From: Cladorhizidae sp. MBARI D1340-BT2
Lineage: Eukaryota > Porifera > Demospongiae > Poecilosclerida > Cladorhizidae
DNA: 64,000 nucleotides
Assembly (NCBI GenBank): GCA_028752905.1
Contig: JAQNBH010000011.1
Location: 8,217,625 to 8,281,624, forward strand
Direction of reading: 5' to 3'
Shown: in pieces, positions 33,101 to 44,590 of the stretch
Layout: every line of letters begins with the position of its first letter
Position numbering within the stretch: position 1 is the first letter of the stretch
The notes under the pieces: model-generated
Databases searched by the model: none
What the model was told of the DNA's origin: nothing
The model's input: the letters and a program-made list of their open reading frames with translations, nothing else
Made by a program: the position numbers and the translations under genes

Positions 33101-33432
33101 GACAAAAGACGACAGTTGCATGAGAGGACTAGAGCTGACAGGATTTCTGAACTGTTGGAGTTGTGCCTAAAATCCACTTTCAGATATCAAGAAAATAATA
33201 TTAACAGAAAGCGGGTTCAGCAATGGACTCTCCAGTACCTTCAATGTAGCCAACCTTTACTCTTTGAGGAAGTGGCACTCACAACTGTCTTCCTGAAGCC
33301 AAGGTTTTGGAACAAATATGTGAATGATACCTTCTGCATAGTGAAGAAGAGGAGAGAACAGGAATTGTTGGACCATCTGAACAACATCAGGCCATCCACA
33401 CACACAGAACTGACAACATATGATAAGAATTA
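33100..33432 (+). pseudogene. Penelope-like element reverse transcriptase fragment
   Basis: One open frame reads LHERTRADRISELLELCLKS, TFRYQ, then LFEEVALTT, and WNKYVNDTFCIVKKRREQE with LLDHLNNIRPSTHTEL. This order matches the RT core of Penelope-like retroelements (ELLEFCLKSTYF.., then LW.RYVDDTF..). The stretch with AMGSPLSP is deleted or scrambled, and the catalytic YVDD reads YVND. There is no GIY-YIG endonuclease nearby. About 110 residues. It ends at the start of repeat R3. Confidence 0.65.
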
Positions 33433-33855
33433 AAAAATAATGAGAATCTCTCCATGCACACTAATTATTATTGCTATGTTCCTACACATAATTATATTCA
33501 AAGACTAACCAACAGAAACATTTCTAAGAACAACAAAGGAGAATGACACATGTTGATTACCTTCCACCTTGATGACCCTGACTATATATATGGAAACTTT
33601 ATTACAAAGTAGCTGAGTCGACTGTAGGTAGTCCACCAATGAAATGCAAAGCAGTGCCACCATGATCATTTTAACAGAATTGAGCTGAATCAGAAAAGAA
33701 AGCAGTGGAATGTTTACTAACTGTAGAAAACCACTTAATACTCACAACATAATCTTCAATAGCCAACTTCTTCAATGAATACATAAGATATATATATATA
33801 TATATATATACATGATCGGCATGCTGCCACCAAGCTCCAAGTATTTTGCACATGA
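33395..33855 (-). repeat. Interspersed repeat R3 (minus copy 2)
   Basis: Same blocks as 27885-28260, here with an internal insertion (33475-33600) and an (AT)n tract at 33785-33812. Confidence 0.7.
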
Positions 33856-33954
33856 CTCACACTACAAAATCCATTAGGAATATTTTTTGTTGCATGATAA
33901 ATGGCTAAGGTGTGTTAAAAAAATTGTTTTAATGTTATGTTGGTGTGACACTAA

Positions 33955-34080
33955 TTGTAAACATGGGAATCAAGTACCAAAATTATCATCCATGACAACA
34001 TGGGAACAAGTACCAAGTTATCATCCATGACACTAATTGTAAACATGGGAATCAAGTACCAAAGTTATCATCCTTCGATT
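33955..34080. repeat. Short tandem repeats
   Basis: Three partial copies of AACATGGGAATCAAGTACCA + AA.TTATCATCCATGACA. Confidence 0.8.
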
Positions 34081-34236
34081 CACTTTTAATTTATTTATGT
34101 ATTTATTATATATTATTTATCAATTACATTTATTATAAAGAGCAAACATAACATACCAAGTTCATTAACAACTAATTAACACATGCTATATCAAAATAAC
34201 TAAATACATAAATAAATAACTAAAAAGCTAACAAGT

Positions 34237-34500
34237 TCAACTCCCGACCGACCCCAAAACAGACAAGGCATTCCCCCGCTGGACTGCCACTGAGAGACGC
34301 TGAAGGAGGTAAGCACGGGCATTCACCTCCCCAGTCTTTGCCTTATCCTGAGGCTGAGCTCCTTCAAGAAAGCCATCGACCTGTTCCCGATGACCCCCAA
34401 TGACTCGGTGGCCACAGGCACAAAAAGTGGCAAGGATCTAGGCTGCCACTTTTTTCTCCTCAGTCATAGCAGCTCCAGCTCCAGGACCACTCACTGCTGC
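34237..34500 (-). pseudogene. Non-LTR retrotransposon C-terminal fragment
   Basis: A GC-richer island on the minus strand encodes LFVPVATESLGVIG and, after a one-base shift, AKTGEVNARAYLLQRLSVAV, QRGNALSVLGSVGS and a stop. This ending (F.P...ETLG.., then LLQRLSVAVQRGNA) is typical of the C-terminus of one group of LINE proteins in invertebrates; compare 46400-46972. No RT domain remains. Confidence 0.6.
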
Positions 34501-35640
34501 ACCCCGATATGACTGGGAAAATGTATCTGGAAGGTTGCATCCCATACCAGTTGCTTGCAATTCTTCCATATTTTAATTTACTTATTTATTATTATTTACC
34601 CATTATTATATACATAATTATGATAAACAGGAGTCCATTCACACCGAATTATTTAAATTTTTTAATTTATTTTATTTTTATTCTGGTATTACTTACAAGT
34701 CAACAGCAAGATTAAGTCAATGACTTTTAGAGGATGTAAATGCTGTACATGTAATAATTATATGAATAACAAAACATTTTACCATGTGATAAATTACCAT
34801 GTGATAAATTAATAACAACAACAATAAGAAAAAAAGTTTTAATTACAAGAAAGGAAGCAAGACTGAACCCACGTAAACCACATACCCTTTACCATTTCAA
34901 TATAAAAGCAGAACAATATTGGTGAATTAAATAGTAAAGGGTTATCTTACTGCATACTAATGGAGGCAGTCCTGTTTCCTTTCATAGTTGCTGTACGTAT
35001 GTGTGTGTGTGTGTTGCTACCCCCCTCCCATATTGTAGTTGATTGATGGAGGACCAGCCAGAATGCTACATAGTCCCACTCAGAGTTTTGTTGTTGGATA
35101 CATCACATATCAATAAATGCCTTGTCTTGTTGCTATATATGTACCCACTTATGTGGCACTAACATCAGAACAAGCACAACCTTGCTGCTATTGTTGACTG
35201 AATTCATTCATATAGGGTCCTTTAAGGCAGTTGAACAGGAGAACTCCACCCACCAAATAGCCGAGCTGAGTTGAAGCCATTTAAAAAAGATACAAGAATT
35301 TACCTAGCTTCTTGAATTTATTCACTTAGCATTTTGGCTAGATGCTCAAACCTTCAACAGGAATTATTCCTGATGAAGCATCAATTTTTTTTTAGCAAAT
35401 ACTCTGGTAGACCACAAACATTAATGGACAATTTACCCGTTAAAATAATGAGCACCAAATATAATACCAACTTTTGGAAATAATTGGTCGTTAATTACGG
35501 TCCTGTGTTTGCGTTGAACATTAGTAAATTTTAGCTTCATTTCTTTTGACCATTAGCTACATAATTAATTTTTGCTTTTAAGTTAAAAAAACAAATGTCT
35601 TGTTTGTATTTGATTTTCATGTTGAAGAGAACGCCTGGAG
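34501..35640. other. AT-rich intergenic
   Basis: No gene seen apart from the family H repeat copy at 35306-35385. A (GT)n of about 7 units lies at 34999-35013. Confidence 0.35.
35306..35385. repeat. Dispersed family H (copy 3)
   Basis: Carries TTGAATTTATTCACTTAGCA on one side and AGGAATTATTCCTGATGAAG at the junction of two inverted halves. Confidence 0.6.
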
Positions 35641-35873
35641 ATTGTAAACTAGATTAGCCTGGCAAGTGAAAACAGGCTGCACAGTTAAATAGCTGATGTG
35701 AGAACTTACCAGATAGCAAAACAAGCTAGCCAGAAATCGAACAAACAAACCAAGACCTTAATATATAAACGCTGCAAGCCTCTAAAAGCACCTCCTGCAT
35801 AAACTCTCGTACCAAAATTAATTTGCTGCTGCACTGGCAGATGAGAAAAGGCTGCATGGCTAGGAGTTGATGG

Positions 35874-38016
35874 TGGACATAGGTACTCGGAGTGGACATA
35901 GGTACTCAGGGTGGACATAGGTACTCGGGGTGGACATAGGTACTCGGGGTGGACATAGGGACTCAGGGTGGGACATAGGACTCGGAGTGGACATAGGTAC
36001 TCGGGGTGGACATAGGTACTCGGGGTGGACATAGGTACTCGGAGTGGACATAGGTACTTGGGGTGGACATAGGTACTCGGGGGGGACAGGTACTCGGGGT
36101 GGACATAGGTACTCGGGTTGGACATAGGTACTCGGGGTGGACATAGGTACTCAGGGTACCTTTGGACATAGGTACTCGGGGTGGACATAGGTACTCGGGG
36201 TGGACATAGGTACTCGGGGTGGACATAGGTACTCGGGGTGGACATAGGTACTCGGGGTGGACATAGGTACTCGGGGTGGACACAGGTACTCGGGGTGGAG
36301 ACAGGTACTCAGTGTGGACATAGGTACTCGGGGTGGACATAGGTACTCAGGGTGGACATAGGCACTCGGGTTGGACATAGGTACTCTGGGTGGACATAGG
36401 TACTCAGGGTGGACATAGGTACTCGGGGTGGACATAGGTACTCAGGGTGGACGTAGGTACTCGGGGTGGACATAGGTACTCGGGGTGGACATAGGTACTC
36501 GGGGTGGAAATAGGTACTCGGAGTGGACATAGGTACTCGGGGTGGACATAGGTACTCGGGGTGGACATAGGTACTCGGGGTGGACACAGGTACTCGGGGT
36601 GGACATAGGTACTCAGGGGGACATAAATACTCAGGGGGACAGGTACTCGGGGTGGACATAGGTACTCGGGGTGGACATAGGTACTCGGGGTGGACACAGG
36701 TACTCGGGGTGGACATAGGTACTCAGGGTGGACATAGGTACTCGGGGTGGACATAGGTACTCGGGGTGGACATAGGTACTCGTGGTGGACATAGGTACTC
36801 GGGGTGGACATAGGTACTCGGCGTGGACATAGGTACTCGGGGTGGACATAGGTACTCGGGGTGGACATAGGTACTCAGGGTGGACATAGGTACTCGGGGT
36901 GGACATAGGTACTCGGGGTGGACACAGGTACTTGGGGTGGACATAGGTACTCGGGGTGGACATAGGTGCTCGGGGTGGACATAGATACTCAGGGTGGACA
37001 TAGGTACTCGGGGTGGACATAGGTACTCGGTGTGGACATATGTACTCGGGGTGGACATAGGTACTCGGGGAGGACATAGGTACTCGGGGTGGACATAGGT
37101 ACTTGGAGTGGACATAGGTACTCGGGGTGGACATAGGTACTCAGGGTGGACATAGGTACTCGGGGTGGACATAGGTACTCAGGGTGGACATAGGTACTTG
37201 GGGTGGACATAGGTACTCGGAGTGGACATAGGTACTCGGGGTGGACATAGGTACTCAGGGTGGACATAGGTACTTGGGGTGGACATAGGTACTCAGGGTG
37301 GACATAGGTACTCAGGGTGGACATAGGTACTCGGGGTGGACATAGGTACTCGGGGTGGACATAGGCACTCGGGGTGGACATAGGTACTCGAGGTGGACAT
37401 AGGTACTCAGGGTGGACATAGGTACTCGGGGTGTACATAGATACTCGGGGTGGACATAGGTACTCGGGGTGGACATAGGTACTCGGGGTGGACATAGGTA
37501 CTCGGGGTGGACATAGGTACTTGGGGTGGACACAGGTACTCAGGGTGGACACAGGTACTCGGGGTGGACATAGATACTCGGGGTGGACACAGGTATACTC
37601 GGGGTGGACACAGGTACTTGGGGTGGACATAGATACTCGGGGTGGACATAGGTACTCGGCGTGGACATAGGTACTCGGGGTGGACATAGGTACTCGGAGT
37701 GGACATAGGTACTCAGGGGGACATAGGTACTCGGGGTGGACATAGGTACTCAGGGGGACATAGGTACTCGGGGTGGACATATGTACTCAGGGTGGACATA
37801 GGTACTCGGGGTGGACATAGGTACTCGGGGTGGACATAGGTACTCGGGGTGGACATAGATACTCGGGGTGGACATAGGTACTCGGGGTGGACATAGGTAC
37901 TCGGGGTGGACATAGGTACTCGGGGTGGACATAGGTACTCGGGGTGGACATAGGTACTCGGGGTGGACATAGGTACTCGGGGTGGACATAGGTACTCGGG
38001 GTGGACATAGGTATTC
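35874..38016. repeat. Minisatellite, 19-bp unit, about 112 copies
   Basis: The unit GGTACTCGGGGTGGACATA repeats head to tail for 2.1 kb with scattered substitutions (CGG/CAG, GGG/GAG, ATA/ACA) and a few short indels. The unit has no stop in any minus-strand frame, so all three minus frames stay open as a 19-residue periodic peptide. Flanks at 35655-35700 and 38288-38340 resemble each other (GGCAAGTGA..GGCTG..AAATAGCTGA). Confidence 0.97.
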
Positions 38017-39378
38017 GGCTCATTAACATGCTCAAGCTTTTTTCTTTTTTCTTGCTCACCTCTCAATGTTTAGCATTCTTTAATACTTTACTAGTATTTT
38101 TACGGGTGGATGTTTGGTGCTTAGCTTTATACATATGTCATGTGCTGCAATAATAAGTTTTCTGCATTGAGGGTTTGCTTCACTCACCAATGGATGAGTC
38201 ACTCACTTCCACAAAATGGGAAGGGTCATCATTTGGAGAAAGATCAAGAAAGTGGCAGCAGATTTGAAGCTTGAAAAAAGATAACTTTCTGCAGAGGCAA
38301 GTGAGAATGGGCTGTATGGTAAATAGCTGACACGAAACTATACTGGAGTATCCTTCGGACATAACTACTCAATTTATTAGTTATGGAGGTGAGGTTTACC
38401 ATTTTGTATATATTATGCAGAAACTGCTATTAATCTTGGTAAGGTAAAGGCACATACTGTACAGCCGCTCTATGGGCTGAGAGAGCTGGTTACTTAGCAT
38501 ATTTAGGAAGGATAACAGTTGATACAGTCGGTAGAAGAGTGATGACCATCTGAACACATGAAATAATGTCAAGAGAGCAACTATCACTTGAATAAATTCT
38601 TGTCATCTTGTGCATGATATTCACTTTAGTACTCTGCAAATACCTGCAGAAAGCACTGCCTGATGATTCACTCTTACTTAGTAGAATCTGTTTCTTAAAA
38701 GTGGAGGTGTTCCAACTCCTCCCACAGCCACACCCCTTCATGCACATTAGGTTGATCTTTTTTCCCCGTTTTGTTTTGTTTCTGTTACTTCTTTTTAAAT
38801 ATTTTTGTTCCTCTCTTACCTCCTCAGCCCCGCCCACCACTCCATGCAATGCATTTACTTCTTGCTGGTTGTGAATACAAATTTAACTCTCATGTGAAGT
38901 GCGGTAGCACTCCACATACTATATTTATTTCTTAGCACTATAGCTCCAAAACGACTCCCATCCTGCCTTAAATCCTTTAAGTCAGATAGTAAACCAGCAG
39001 GGTAAGAAACCTTTATAAGTGTGAATAAAACCTTCAGAATCCATCTTCAAGGAAGTAAGCTTCTGTCCACGTTTGTTTTCATCTATCGCATATCTATCGC
39101 ATAACTTCATATAATTTCATAAAAACTAGACTGCAAATGTTCCAGTGAATGTCCACATGTTACCAGACACTTTAGGTGATATATACAACTAAGCTGGCTC
39201 ATAGGGTTTTCGCGAGTACAGTAGCACACTCTATATATAGGTTTGACTCTATTTTAAAATGTCTCTAAAATTATAATGTTAATATATCAGCTAAGACTCA
39301 CTTTGGAAGCTTCTTAGAATCCTAATCTGTGGCAGCCGATTTTAGCCACCAAAACACTTCCAGCATGTCTTGTATTTT
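38017..39378. other. Intergenic, no gene recognised
   Basis: Apart from the repeat flank at 38288-38340, no motif or repeat array is seen. Confidence 0.3.
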
Positions 39379-39455
39379 TGTTATGTAGTAAACTACTCAC
39401 CCCCCCCCCCCCCCCCCCCCCACACCCCACACCCCCCACACACAAAAAAAAAACA
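39379..39455. repeat. Poly-C and poly-A simple sequence
   Basis: Twenty-two consecutive C at 39400-39421, then ACACCCC repeats and a run of A. Confidence 0.95.
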
Positions 39456-39899
39456 CTTTAAAACCGTGAAACTCATCTTCACGATTTTGTATCTAGCTAT
39501 AGATCCACTTTTATTCTTACTTATAATTTACAAACATTCTTTATTACAAAATTGTCCAAAGTATTGCAGTGACTAACCTATACAATAACTCTCAGCTAAC
39601 ATTTAAGATTTATCTGTAAATCAGCTCTCTGGATTTTGAAACCAACATTTCAAAAGAAATACTTCGGTCTTCATCCTGGTAAACTAAAAAAGTGGAAACA
39701 ATGCACACTCGCTAATGTGTTTCACAACAAAATAATGCACGGGATTCAAGAATCGTCCCAACAGCAATACATCAGATGGAGGTGATTTCACATGCATAGT
39801 CTTGAGAGTTGAGACCCAGCAACTGCATAGCTCCATCCTACATTTACTTGAAGCACTGATTCCTCGGTGTGAGATGGATGTGCTGCAACTGCAATTCCC

Positions 39900-40090
39900 C
39901 ATTTTCTGGCTCTATAACAAAACATTGGTCCAAAAGCTGATTAAACTAGTGACCAATCTGTTTCTTGACTCAGTAAAACACTAGAAAATTGGTAAAGGTT
40001 ATCTATACAGTAAACACGCTCATGTAACATCAAGTCTATATAGCTGACCCGAGTCAGCAAGAAGCTACATGCTTAGCTAACACAGGAAGT
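39900..40090 (+). repeat. Interspersed repeat R5 (copy 1)
   Basis: Aligns with 51450-51640: ACCAATCTGTTTCTTGA, GTAAAACACTAGAAAAT, GGTTATCTATA, and CGAGTCAGCAAG..GCTA. Non-coding. Confidence 0.5.
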
Positions 40091-40732
40091 GTCAGTTGGT
40101 TTCCTCAGAAGCTGCATGTAGTTATTTATTAGAACATCAAAAAAATCATGTAACTAGTTGTGATAGGCACATGTGTATACTTGAGTAATACACGAGGTAA
40201 ATTATTCCTATATAGTTTCTTATACTGATTAACTTCTTATAGGTGGCTACTTTAACATCAAAATCAAATAGAAACAAATCAGTTCAATTCCCCCCCCCCT
40301 CTTTTTCCTTTTATGCTTCATTAATTGCAGAACTAGAGCAGTACAAAGCCACACAATTTCAAATGATTTTGACCCTCAGATAACGGTAAAACTGTTGAAA
40401 TTTGTGCCCTGGGGATTATCTTTTATCAACTTGATTTTTTCCCATTCATTTTTAAGAACTTTTGTGGCATGCACTTCTACGTCTGTTTGTTTAGACCATA
40501 TTGGATCAAACTAACAATAAAAATATATTGAACCAAACGACTTTGGAAACTAAAGCACGTGGGAAGTTATAGAGCTCTGGAGAAGGGCCACAACCTTTTC
40601 CTGATTTTGACTTGCGACAATCCCCTTAAGCCTTAAAGGGAAGGGGGTGGGGGTGGGGGGTGAGGTTGGGGGGGGGAGTACCTGAAATTTGTAGCTTCAT
40701 AACTTATTTGTGTTTTATTTTTGGAAATAAAT

Positions 40733-41105
40733 TTGGTACCAGAAGATAGCTTGTTTCAAGAGCTTCCCAATGATATTCTTTATGCAGGCTGGTTTAAGTG
40801 GGCATAGTGCTGAGAAGTATACTCACTTAGTACTAGAAGATAGCTTGTTTCAAGAGCAGCTTCCCAATGATATACTTATGCAGGCTTGTAAGTGGGCACA
40901 GTGCTGAGAAGTATACTCCCTTAGTACCAGAAGATATCTTGCTGAAGCTTCCCAATAATATACTTTATGCAGGCTTGTAAATATGCTCAGTAATGAGAAA
41001 TATGCTCCCTTAGTACCAGAAGATAACGAGCTTCCCAATGATATATACTTTATGCAGTTTGTAAGTGGGCATAGTGAGGCTTAGTGATGAGAAATATGCT
41101 CCCTT
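40733..41105. repeat. Tandem array, about 92-97 bp unit, four copies
   Basis: The unit holds TAGTACCAGAAGATAGCTTG, CTTCCCAATGATATACTT, TATGCAGGCTTGTAAGTGGG and GAGAAGTATACTCCCT, with units starting near 40737, 40834, 40926 and 41017. Confidence 0.9.
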
Positions 41106-41665
41106 AAAATCTCTACTGCGACTACCTTAAAAATCCACCGAGTGCCTGTAACTACTTATACCCTCATTCGCTGGTTGTGTAACAGAGCAAACTATGTTAT
41201 GAGCTGGTGTTCCTTTTTTTTGTTGCTTCTTTCGAAAGTTATACATCAATCTTTGCCACTGATTCTTGCTATTTAGGAGAGAGAAAACTTTATTGGCCTT
41301 CCATATTCCTTCTATGTGGTATTTTGGTAATCTGAGTAAACTTCGCGCTCATGACATGGTTATGTAGCTCTGTTACACATCCTTTGAATTAGAAGTGGTT
41401 ATAGACACTGAGTTTAGAGAATTTTTATATTTAGTTTGGTAGGTGTTACACTTGTCACCACTTAACAGACTTTTTATCCTTCATTAAGTATATCATTGGA
41501 AAAGTTCTTGGAACAGCCATCTTTTGGTACCAAAATTAATTGCAAGGAAAGCAACAACAACAAGAAAGTTGTAGGGTGGAAAGGAAAGAAAAAGAATTCC
41601 CACCTCCTTAAGAGTCAAGGGGTTAAGATCCAGGGGGTTTGGAGATGTATAATAATAACAACAAT
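41106..41665. other. Intergenic, no gene recognised
   Basis: A Lys/Asn-rich frame at 41496 has no motif I know. Confidence 0.3.
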
Positions 41666-41737
41666 AACAATATTAAAATCAACTTCAATTTTTATTCACT
41701 CAATGTTTCGACTAAATGCTCTAGTCTTCATCAGGAA
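41666..41737 (-). repeat. Dispersed family H, single copy (copy 4)
   Basis: The best single copy. The minus strand reads CCTGATGAAGACTAGAGCAT, TTAGTCGAAACATTGAGTG, then AAAATTGAAGTTGATT. CTGATGA is at 41728-41734 and CGAAAC at 41705-41710, with a GACTA/TAGTC stem between them. Confidence 0.75.
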
Positions 41738-41912
41738 AAAAATGTGCTATATATATCTTTCCCGACCCATCACAACAGACGAAAGTAATGGCTTAATAAC
41801 CTGTATTGAACATGCACCATCCTTATTAAATGCACACGAATAAGAACTGTTAATTATTATTATTATTATGATGATGATAATAATAATAATAAAATTCATG
41901 TTCACACTTAAG

Positions 41913-42397
41913 TGGGTGTTTAACACAAATTTGAATTTTCGCTACATTTGTCATAAGATTTTTTTTTTCCACTTCATTTTTTTTGCATGTCATTTTGAGG
42001 AGAAATGTAGTGAGTGCATTTGATGCTCTTTCTAAAGGTTTGTGGATAGCTACTTCCTAGGTCAAGATATGGTAACCTGATGGCCTCGCTGATTATTGAT
42101 GACAATGTGTAAATTGCATGGACAGAATCAACACATGTACAGTTCTGGACTTTGGGGAGGGGGGGGTTGACTATAAAAATATTCACATCAGTGGTTGTGC
42201 TAACCACAGCCCAAGTGGGAAAGTCAAGCTATCAACTTTCAGGCACAGAGAAGCGAGGTCATCAGGTTACCATATCTTGACCTAAGAAAGTAGCTTGCAC
42301 AAACTAAATATATCTTTAGAAAGAGCTCTCAAAATAACTTACTTTACAAAAACAAAAAAAATATGACAAATTTAAAATTGTGATTAACCCCCCCCTC
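41913..42397. mobile_element. Foldback (long inverted repeat) element
   Basis: The left arm (41913-42105) and right arm (42240-42397) are inverted copies. The strongest block is GGTCAAGATATGGTAACCTG at 42059-42078 against its reverse complement near 42264; the outer ends share TTTAACACAAATTTGA-like sequence. The centre is about 135 bp. Non-coding. It sits in the intron directly upstream of the ORC1-like exon. Confidence 0.75.
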
Positions 42398-42405
42398 ATT
42401 TTCAG

Positions 42406-43441
42406 ACATGCTACTGTCTATGAGAAAATGTTTCTGCGGGCTGTGCTAGGAATATTCAAGAGCACCGGCATTGAGGAGACCAACTTTCAAGATGTTTATC
42501 TGCAACTCAAGGATGTGCTTCAAATGGAAGGTATGTTGGGCGAGAGAGAGACAGCAGATTGGTGATGTTGTGGATAGCCCCTGGGGTCCATCTAGGTATG
42601 TATAAAGTTCCACATTCTTGCTGGCCTAATGCTATAGCTCTGGACATCCTAGGATATCCCAGGGTTGTCCACGGCACCGTGGGTGGGCGATCCAGTGAGT
42701 TAAGTGGCGTAGTTGAACACGAGAGTTAATATTGTCGTGCACTGAATAACTGGCCCATACATGAGGAGCAACTTATCAATATGTTCGTCATTAATGATGG
42801 GAGGTACACTCGCCCACCTCCCCATGTGTACATGGTTGTGTGTGGTTGTCACGGTTTCTAGCCTCGATGTAGCTGCTCCATTTCACTACAGTGGAAATCT
42901 CTCCGTTCAAAATGTCAGTTCTGGAAATCTTTGTAAAAGGTTAGGCCATCCACTTCTCTTTTCAATTTGATAAAGGGGCAGGCTAGTAAATCTTAGTCCG
43001 ATTTGTATCCCTCGCACTTGTTAACCCCTTGTGTCCCTCCCACTCATTAACCCTTTGTGTTCAGCTCACTTTTTAACCCCTTTCCCTTCACATTCATTAA
43101 ATCATTATGTCCCTCCCACTCATTAACCTTTTGTGTTCAGCTCACTTTTTAACCCCTTTCCCCTTCCCATTCATCAAACATGTCCCTCTCACCATTACCT
43201 TTTTTATCCCTCCCACTCATTAAAACAACGTTCCTCCATTGCGTCCTTTCTGCTCATTAACCTCATGTTTTTCCTCCCGATTTTAGGTTTTGCCCCTCTG
43301 TCCCACCCCCTTGCTAATGACGTGTGCTCATCTCTCTGTGCCTCGGGTGTAATCATGGAAGGAGCCAAGCAATGCCACATGTTGCGAAAAATAACGCTGT
43401 TCCATCAGCCCTACGAGGTCACAGCAGTCCTAGTTGCTTAA
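42406..43441 (+). CDS. ORC1: Origin recognition complex subunit 1, last two exons (partial)
   Basis: Exon 42406-42530 (acceptor TTTTCAG, donor GAAG|GTATGT) encodes HATVYEKMFLRAVLGIFKST, GIEETNFQDVYLQLKDVLQ and MEG. Exon 43287-43441 (acceptor GATTTTAG) encodes FAPLSHPLANDVCSSLCASG, VIMEGA, then LRKITLFHQPYEVTAVLVA and TAA. This matches the C-terminal winged-helix end of ORC1, whose family pattern is FLRAV..E..R.G.EE..F..VY.QH...C..EG, then VCSRLG....LL and R.R.NV..DDV..AL. Phases fit across the 756-bp intron. ORC1 binds origins and loads MCM with ORC and CDC6. The AAA+ and BAH exons are not recognisable upstream in this window, so they lie further away or in sequence too short to see. It could also be a displaced 3' fragment. 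Confidence 0.7.
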
Positions 43442-43699
43442 CAATCATACTGATTGCTATGAACACCAGTCGTTTCTGTACAAGCTTATGAATATAGTTG
43501 TTGCTCATTAATGGAAGAATTGTGTTTTTAAACAATTACCAGTAAGGAGCTTTGGAAGCGAGTCAAGCCAGTTGGATGGAAGTTGACAATGAGGATGACA
43601 ATTTTCTGTCTGGATTATTTGGAGAGGAAGAAAACCACTAACAAGTTTTCCACCCAAAAAATTCACGATATATAGCAATTACCATTCACTTCTGCTAAA

Positions 43700-43830
43700 A
43701 CCGGCTTTGTATCCTTCTGGTCCCTGTCTAAGTAGATGCCAATACTGCGTTTATTCCCATCTGATCACTGTCAAGTAGATGCTAATACTACGTTTATTCC
43801 CATCTGATCCCTGTCTAAGTAGATGCTAAT
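43700..43830. repeat. 44-bp tandem array, left part
   Basis: Units of CTGTCTAAGTAGATGCTAAT + ACTACGTTTATTCCCATCTG + ATCC. The array is split by the Tigger-like insertion and resumes at 44400. Confidence 0.85.
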
Positions 43831-43831
43831 A

Positions 43832-44398
43832 CAGTAGACCCTCACTAATCCGAATAGCCTGGGGATCTGAGTAGTTCGGATTAGTGGATTAGATAAATGT
43901 ATGAATATCATTATATTGAACTCTGAATTTTTATATTTTTTTGCAGGTGTGGGTTGAATACACTGGGAGTACAAGTAATTATGTTCCCTTCCCATCCTCA
44001 TTCCTTTAGCAGAACTCCGGAATCCCATCTCAGTCATCTTCCTTTTGCATCCTCGCAACTCGCTGCCCTTCTTCTTTATATCTGAGATAGTGGAGACTCC
44101 AACTCCATACTGTTTAGCTAGCTTTTCTTCCTGAGCTGAGCCAGGATCTCGACCTTCTCCTCAATGGTAAGGCTCTTGTGCTCTTTTCTTCTCTATATCA
44201 CTGCAGCTGCATCATATGACATGCTCGTGGAGGTTCAAAGTTCAATAATGTCATGCATTTTGAATTTTTTTAAATTTTTTAAATTTTTTATTTTTTATTT
44301 ATTTATTTATTATTATTATTATTATTATTTAACCTAATGCCGTTCGGATTAAGCGAGGTTTCAGATTAACGGGGTCCGGATTAGCGAGGGTCTACTGT
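43832..44398 (-). mobile_element. Tigger/pogo-like element with HTH remnant
   Basis: Ends CAGTAGACCCTCACTAATCC (43832) and GGATTAGCGAGGGTCTACTG (44398) are inverted repeats flanked by TA on both sides, the hallmark of the Tc1/mariner-pogo group; CAGTA.ACCCTC..TAATCCG is Tigger-like. The minus strand between 44200 and 43980 encodes KSLTIEEKVEILAQLRKK, then AKQYGVGVSTISDIKKKGSE and LRGCKRKMTEMGF in shifted frames. This is the Psq/CENP-B N-terminal HTH of Tigger transposases. The catalytic domain is deleted, leaving a 567-bp non-autonomous copy. Confidence 0.85.
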
Positions 44399-44590
44399 AC
44401 TGCATTTATTTCTGGTCCCTGTCTAAGTAGATGCTAATACTACATTTATTTCTGGACCCTGTCTAAGTAGATGCTAATACTGCATTTATTTCTGATCCCT
44501 GTCTAAGTAGATGCTAATACATGTACTACGTTTATTTCTGATCCCTGTCAAGTAGATACTAATCTGCGTTTATTCCCCTCTGATCCCAAT
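44399..44590. repeat. 44-bp tandem array, right part
   Basis: Four units of the same repeat as 43700-43830 continue straight after the TA. Confidence 0.85.

Noticed and set aside
34225..34245. GTTCAACTCCC resembling a tRNA T-loop
   Set aside because: No matching acceptor or D-arm; it lies at the end of a LINE C-terminal fragment.
35874..38016. CRISPR-like array
   Set aside because: Direct head-to-tail units without spacers, in eukaryotic DNA; a minisatellite.
35706..38066. Many overlapping Pro/Tyr/Cys-rich frames on the minus strand
   Set aside because: A 19-bp stop-free tandem unit leaves all three frames open; not a gene family.
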